From Peptococcaceae bacterium CEB3 (lineage in GTDB: Bacteria; Bacillota; Desulfitobacteriia; Desulfitobacteriales; Desulfitobacteriaceae): a stretch of 64,000 bases of DNA. The notes below the pieces were generated by a model. That model made no database searches and was not told the DNA's origin. It saw only the letters and a list, made by a program, of their open reading frames with translations. A program made the translations under genes and the position numbers. Of this stretch, positions 60,419 to 64,000 are shown piece after piece (within the stretch, counting starts at the first letter, position 1; every line of letters starts with the position of its first letter). The stretch is from contig LDXJ01000063.1 of the NCBI GenBank assembly GCA_001029295.1, positions 310,001-374,000 of the forward strand, read 5' to 3'.

Positions 60419-61390
60419 TTGAGAGAGTATTTCCTTAGGCGGCTTTTGCAGTCTTTGCTGGTTTTATTTTTAGTCTCTCTGGTCACTTTTGCTCTTATTC
60501 ATTCCGCACCGGGCGGCCCGGTGCGGATCTATCTTACTCCGGGCCTATCCCAGGAAGCCGCTAAAGTACAGGCGCATAATTTAGGGTTAGATCAGCCCAT
60601 TCCGATTCAGTATGTGAGGTGGCTTGGAGATTTACTGCAGGGAAATTTCGGCTATACTTTTAAGAATCATATTCCCGTAGCAAAAATTCTCTGGCCCACC
60701 GTTGGGAATACTTTGATTCTGATGGGAGTTGCCTGGTTTCTTTCCTTGATAATTGCTATCCCTTGGGGAATTTACAATAGCACCCGCGAATATTGTCTTT
60801 CCGATCAAACGGCCGCAGTGATTTCGTATTTGGGTTTTGCCATGCCGACTTTCTGGTTCGGTATTTTGCTCCAAGAACTGTTCTCGCTTAAATTAAATTG
60901 GTTGCCTTTGTCCGACATGTATACGATGGGGCAGGCTAGAAATATTCTGAATTTGCTTCCCCATCTGGTGCTGCCGGTCACTGTTTTGACCTTGGGCTTT
61001 TTGGCCGCCTATGTGAAATATTCACGCTCCAGTATGTTGGAAGTTTTGTTTCAAGACTATATTCGTACGGCCCGGGCTAAAGGAATGCCGGAGAGACGCG
61101 TCGTCTTTCGCCATGCTTTGCGTAATGCCCTGATCCCTATCATTACCGTTCTGGGTTTGGATTTACCTATTTTGGTGGGAGGGGCGGCGCTGACGGAAAG
61201 TGTTTTTAACTGGCCCGGCATGGGCCGTCTTTTTGTTGAAATGGCTATGGCCCGAGAGTACTCAGTATTGATGGCGATTACCCTGCTCACGGCTGTGATT
61301 GTGATTCTGGGCAATTTCCTGGCGGATATCCTTTATGCCATTGTGGACCCGCGGGTTCAACTGGCCGGACGGGGGGGGCGATCGGTATGA
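60419..61390 (+). CDS. dppB: Peptide ABC importer permease DppB/OppB-type
   Basis: 323 residues, six membrane helices, N-terminal REYFLRRLLQSLLVLFLVSL and the loop DYIRTARAKGMPERRVVFRHALRN that docks to the ATPases, both typical of the B permease. TTG start with AAAGGAG upstream. Overlaps dppC by 4 bp. Confidence 0.95.
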   Translation: MREYFLRRLLQSLLVLFLVSLVTFALIHSAPGGPVRIYLTPGLSQEAAKVQAHNLGLDQPIPIQYVRWLGDLLQGNFGYTFKNHIPVAKILWPTVGNTLILMGVAWFLSLIIAIPWGIYNSTREYCLSDQTAAVISYLGFAMPTFWFGILLQELFSLKLNWLPLSDMYTMGQARNILNLLPHLVLPVTVLTLGFLAAYVKYSRSSMLEVLFQDYIRTARAKGMPERRVVFRHALRNALIPIITVLGLDLPILVGGAALTESVFNWPGMGRLFVEMAMAREYSVLMAITLLTAVIVILGNFLADILYAIVDPRVQLAGRGGRSV

Positions 61391-62343
61391 GTGGGATTCC
61401 TCTAGGCGAGAGCCCGTTGGCGGGAAATTCATTAGGAGGTGGCAATCCCGGCCCCGAGTCCGCGCCGCAGGTGGTAAGTTTGGGCAGAATGGCCTGGAGG
61501 CGATTTCTGCGCAATCCGTTTGCCGTTGCCGGGCTGATTGTCTTGCTTTTCTTTGTCATCGCCGCTTTGTTCGCCAGGTTCATCGCTCCCTTCAACCCGG
61601 CGAGGATTGACTTGCTCGCGGCCAATCTGCCTTTGGGCAGCGGTGCCCATATTCTGGGGACAGATGAGTTGGGGCGCGATATTTTTTCCCGTTTGCTCTA
61701 CAGCAGTCAGGTCTCTCTGTTGGTCGGTTTCAGCGTCGCGTTCGTTTCGGTTTTTATCGGCACTCTGATTGGAGCCGTGTCAGGTTATTTCGGCGGGCTT
61801 ATCGATACCTTCTTTATGAGGATGGTCGACGTTTTTAACTCTGTACCTCTTCTCTTTCTCAACATTCTTATGTTAGCGATTTTCGGTTCCAGTTTTGTCC
61901 TGCTCATCTGCATTCTGGCCTTCACAAGCTGGATGGGGGTGGCCCGATTAGTACGGGGTACCTTCCTCCAGTTAAGGGAGACGCAATATGTTGAAGCGGC
62001 GAAAGCGCTCGGAACCTCAAATTGGAGGATTATCACCTACCACATGATCCGGAATGCCACTGCTCCGATCATCGTCAACGCAACCTTAATGATTGGCGGG
62101 GCAATTTTGAGTGAGGCCGCACTCTCTTTCTTGGGACTGGGCATCCAGCCTCCGCAGACCAGTTGGGGACAAATGCTCAGCAACGCTCAGCAGTACATGC
62201 TGACGGATCCGCTTCAGGCCGTTTATCCGGGATTGTGCATTTTGGTCGTAGTCTTGGCAGTGAATTTTATAGGCGATGGAATCCAGAGTGCCATTGATCC
62301 GCGGCGGAAAGTGCGCCGTCCCCGAAGGAGGTTGGGCAGATGA
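61387..62343 (+). CDS. dppC: Peptide ABC importer permease DppC/OppC-type
   Basis: 318 residues with a hydrophilic N-terminal ~40 residues, six helices, GTDELGRDIFSRLLYSSQVSL and the EAA-type loop YVEAAKALGTSNWRIITYHM. Partner of DppB. ATG overlaps the dppB stop (ATGA), and its own stop overlaps dppD, so all are co-translated. Confidence 0.95.
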   Translation: MSGIPLGESPLAGNSLGGGNPGPESAPQVVSLGRMAWRRFLRNPFAVAGLIVLLFFVIAALFARFIAPFNPARIDLLAANLPLGSGAHILGTDELGRDIFSRLLYSSQVSLLVGFSVAFVSVFIGTLIGAVSGYFGGLIDTFFMRMVDVFNSVPLLFLNILMLAIFGSSFVLLICILAFTSWMGVARLVRGTFLQLRETQYVEAAKALGTSNWRIITYHMIRNATAPIIVNATLMIGGAILSEAALSFLGLGIQPPQTSWGQMLSNAQQYMLTDPLQAVYPGLCILVVVLAVNFIGDGIQSAIDPRRKVRRPRRRLGR

Positions 62344-63347
62344 AGGTGCCATTGCTGGAAATCAGAGATTTAAGCGTGGGTTTTCAGGCCGAGCAAGGGA
62401 TCTTAAAAGCGGTTGATCGAGTATCGTTGAAGATGGAGGAGGGGAAGACTTTCTGTCTGGTGGGAGAATCCGGCAGTGGCAAAAGTGTGACCTCCCTCTC
62501 AGTGATGCGGCTTATAGACTATGATGGCGGTGACATTCTCAGTGGGGAAATTTTCTTTCACGGTGAAGATCTGGTACGGAAATCCCAGGAAGAGATGATT
62601 AAGCTCCGCGGGTACAAGCTGGCAATGATTTTTCAGGAGCCGATGTCTGCTTTAAACCCGGTCTTTACGGTGGGGGACCAAATTGCGGAAGCCGTGATGT
62701 TGCATCAGAATAAAGGTAAGAAAGAGGCGTGTCAGGATGCTATTGAGATGTTGCGCCTGGTAGGCATACCGGCTCCCGAGGTCAGAGCCAGGCAGTATCC
62801 CCATGAATTGTCGGGCGGGATGTGTCAGCGGGTGGTTATTGCCATGGCTTTGGTTTGCAAACCGGAAGTGCTGATAGCTGATGAGCCGACCACGGCCCTC
62901 GATGTCACGGTTCAGGCCCAGATACTGGACTTATTGCGTCAATTGAAAGCGGAACTGAATATGGCAATTTTGCTCATTACGCATGATATGGGGGTAGCGG
63001 CTGAAGTGGCTGATCAGATAACGGTGATGTACGCGGGGGTGATGGTGGAAGAGGGGACAGTTGAGCAGGTATTTAGTCATCCTTACCATCCCTACACGCT
63101 GGGGCTCTTAAAGTCCATCCCCGGCTATGAATCGAAAAGGGGAATGGATTTGTATGCTATTCCCGGGAATATTCCAAGTCTGGCGCAACTTCCCCAAGGA
63201 TGCCGTTTTCACCCGCGCTGTGTGTTGGCTCAGGAAAAGTGCCGGCTGGAAGAGCCGGTTCCACATGATCTGGGGTCGGGGCATATGGTAAAATGTTGGT
63301 TGAGTGAAAGCGCGGAAATGTCAGAGTCAACGGCGGAAAAGAGGTGA
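62340..63347 (+). CDS. dppD: Peptide ABC importer ATPase DppD-type
   Basis: 335 residues: Walker A GESGSGKS, Q-loop FQEPMSALNPV, signature LSGGMCQRVVIAMAL, Walker B LIADEPTTALDVTVQ, and the C-terminal oligopeptide-transporter domain with a possible Fe-S motif (CRFHPRCVLAQEKC). It energises the importer with DppF. Start ATG overlaps the dppC stop. Confidence 0.95.
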   Translation: MKVPLLEIRDLSVGFQAEQGILKAVDRVSLKMEEGKTFCLVGESGSGKSVTSLSVMRLIDYDGGDILSGEIFFHGEDLVRKSQEEMIKLRGYKLAMIFQEPMSALNPVFTVGDQIAEAVMLHQNKGKKEACQDAIEMLRLVGIPAPEVRARQYPHELSGGMCQRVVIAMALVCKPEVLIADEPTTALDVTVQAQILDLLRQLKAELNMAILLITHDMGVAAEVADQITVMYAGVMVEEGTVEQVFSHPYHPYTLGLLKSIPGYESKRGMDLYAIPGNIPSLAQLPQGCRFHPRCVLAQEKCRLEEPVPHDLGSGHMVKCWLSESAEMSESTAEKR

Positions 63348-63354
63348 GGCCCCT

Positions 63355-64000
63355 ATGAATGCCCCAGAACTTGCCAAGAAACAATATTTGCTCGAAACGT
63401 CTGGCGTAAAGAAATATTTTCCGATCAAGAAAGGAGTGTTGAATCGGATAGCCGGTTATGTACAGGCTGTGGATGGTCTCTCCTTCGGGATATTCCCCGG
63501 GGAAACGTTTGGGCTTGTGGGCGAATCGGGCTGTGGAAAGTCGACTTTGGGCAGGGTGGTGCTCAATTTGCAAAGGGCTACTGCGGGGCAGGTCCTCTAT
63601 GATGGCCGGGATCTGACAAAGCTGCAGATGAAAGAGATGCGCAATTTGAGGCGGGAGTTGCAAATAATTTTCCAAGATCCCTTTGGCTCCTTAAATCCCC
63701 GCCTGCCTATCAAGGATATTATGGGGGAGCCTTTTCGGGTACATGAGCGGGTCAATAAACGAGAGATCGACGAGAAAGTGATTGAATTAATGCACCTTGT
63801 CGGCTTGGACCCCGCCCGCCGCAACAGTTATCCCCACGAATTTTCCGGCGGGCAGAGGCAACGGGTCGGTATTGCCAGGGCCATGGCTCTGCATCCCAAA
63901 TTCGTGGTAGCCGACGAGGCGGTTTCCGCTTTGGACGTTTCAGTACAATCTCAAATCATCAACCTGTTTATGAGGTTGCAAAGAGAACTGGGGCTAACCT
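63355..64000 (+). CDS. dppF: Peptide ABC importer ATPase DppF-type, N-terminal part
   Basis: Runs off the right window edge; ~215 residues are visible. It has the F-type ATPase marks: extended N-terminus YFPIKKGVLNRIAGYVQAVD, Walker A GESGCGKST, FQDPFGSLNPRL, signature FSGGQRQRVGIARAM and Walker B FVVADEAVSALDVSVQ. Second ATPase of the importer. ATG with GAGGTGAG 6-7 nt upstream, 7 bp after dppD. Confidence 0.93.
   Translation, partial: MNAPELAKKQYLLETSGVKKYFPIKKGVLNRIAGYVQAVDGLSFGIFPGETFGLVGESGCGKSTLGRVVLNLQRATAGQVLYDGRDLTKLQMKEMRNLRRELQIIFQDPFGSLNPRLPIKDIMGEPFRVHERVNKREIDEKVIELMHLVGLDPARRNSYPHEFSGGQRQRVGIARAMALHPKFVVADEAVSALDVSVQSQIINLFMRLQRELGLT

Overview
The window comes from a Gram-positive, anaerobic, probably spore-forming Firmicute of the Clostridia/Peptococcaceae type. 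This rests on strong AGGAGG-type ribosome sites with many GTG/TTG starts, a CWB2 cell-wall-binding surface protein, pyruvate:ferredoxin oxidoreductase, a 5-oxoproline (pyroglutamate) operon of the pxpB/pxpC/DUF969/DUF979 type, a Hol_Tox-type mini-toxin and Spo0A-box-like sites. The genus cannot be fixed from the sequence alone.

Region 1 (1-23.7 kb) is a surface-polysaccharide locus. It holds a Wzx-like flippase, a polyprenyl-phosphate sugar-1-phosphate transferase, GDP-D-rhamnose synthesis (rmd, gmd, and manC further down), a Wzm/Wzt ABC exporter whose ATPase carries a C-terminal glycan-binding-type domain, a coiled-coil methyltransferase, at least five glycosyltransferases, glf (UDP-galactofuranose), GtrA plus a DPM1-like GT2, and a multi-TM transferase sharing an Ig-like domain with a small anchored protein. 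The gene set resembles the Pseudomonas A-band D-rhamnan and the Geobacillus/Aneurinibacillus S-layer glycan loci. The middle part (about 11.4-20 kb) looks AT-richer than its flanks. Between the transferase and rmd lies an untracked 32-aa holin-like toxin gene with a convergent promoter-hairpin unit, a candidate type I toxin-antitoxin pair. A decayed partial copy of the last glycosyltransferase plus manC follows manC.

Region 2 (23.7-33 kb) is accessory and regulatory: an XRE/S24-like regulator divergent from a large unknown protein with a nonapeptide repeat, a PAS-PAS-GGDEF-EAL protein, a MarR-GNAT fusion beside a relic of a second EAL gene, and a secreted CWB2 protein. Region 3 (33-39.5 kb) holds a Ugp/Mal-type sugar ABC importer (no ATPase gene), a 5'-nucleotidase-family phosphoesterase and an HD-GYP protein.

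Region 4 (40-54 kb) is amino-acid catabolism. PxpB, PxpC and two DUF969/DUF979 transporter subunits, then a YheO/DauR-type regulator, RidA, threonine ammonia-lyase, an amino-acid permease and NifJ, then PxpA and pyroglutamyl peptidase. Together these release, import and open pyroglutamate to glutamate, and degrade threonine through 2-oxobutyrate, which NifJ could oxidise. Region 5 (54-64 kb) has an MscS channel, a DHA2-type MFS exporter, 6-phosphogluconate dehydrogenase and a dppABCDF-type peptide importer cut by the window end.

A striking window-wide property is the number of short tandem arrays. Inside conserved enzymes they are in-frame (units of 6, 12, 27, 30 and 36 bp) and inflate the proteins with hydrophilic linkers. 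Between genes the units are often not multiples of three (17, 19, about 22 bp). One 31-bp duplication in coding sequence has shifted the C-terminus of the first gene. No tRNA, rRNA, CRISPR array or intact insertion sequence was seen.
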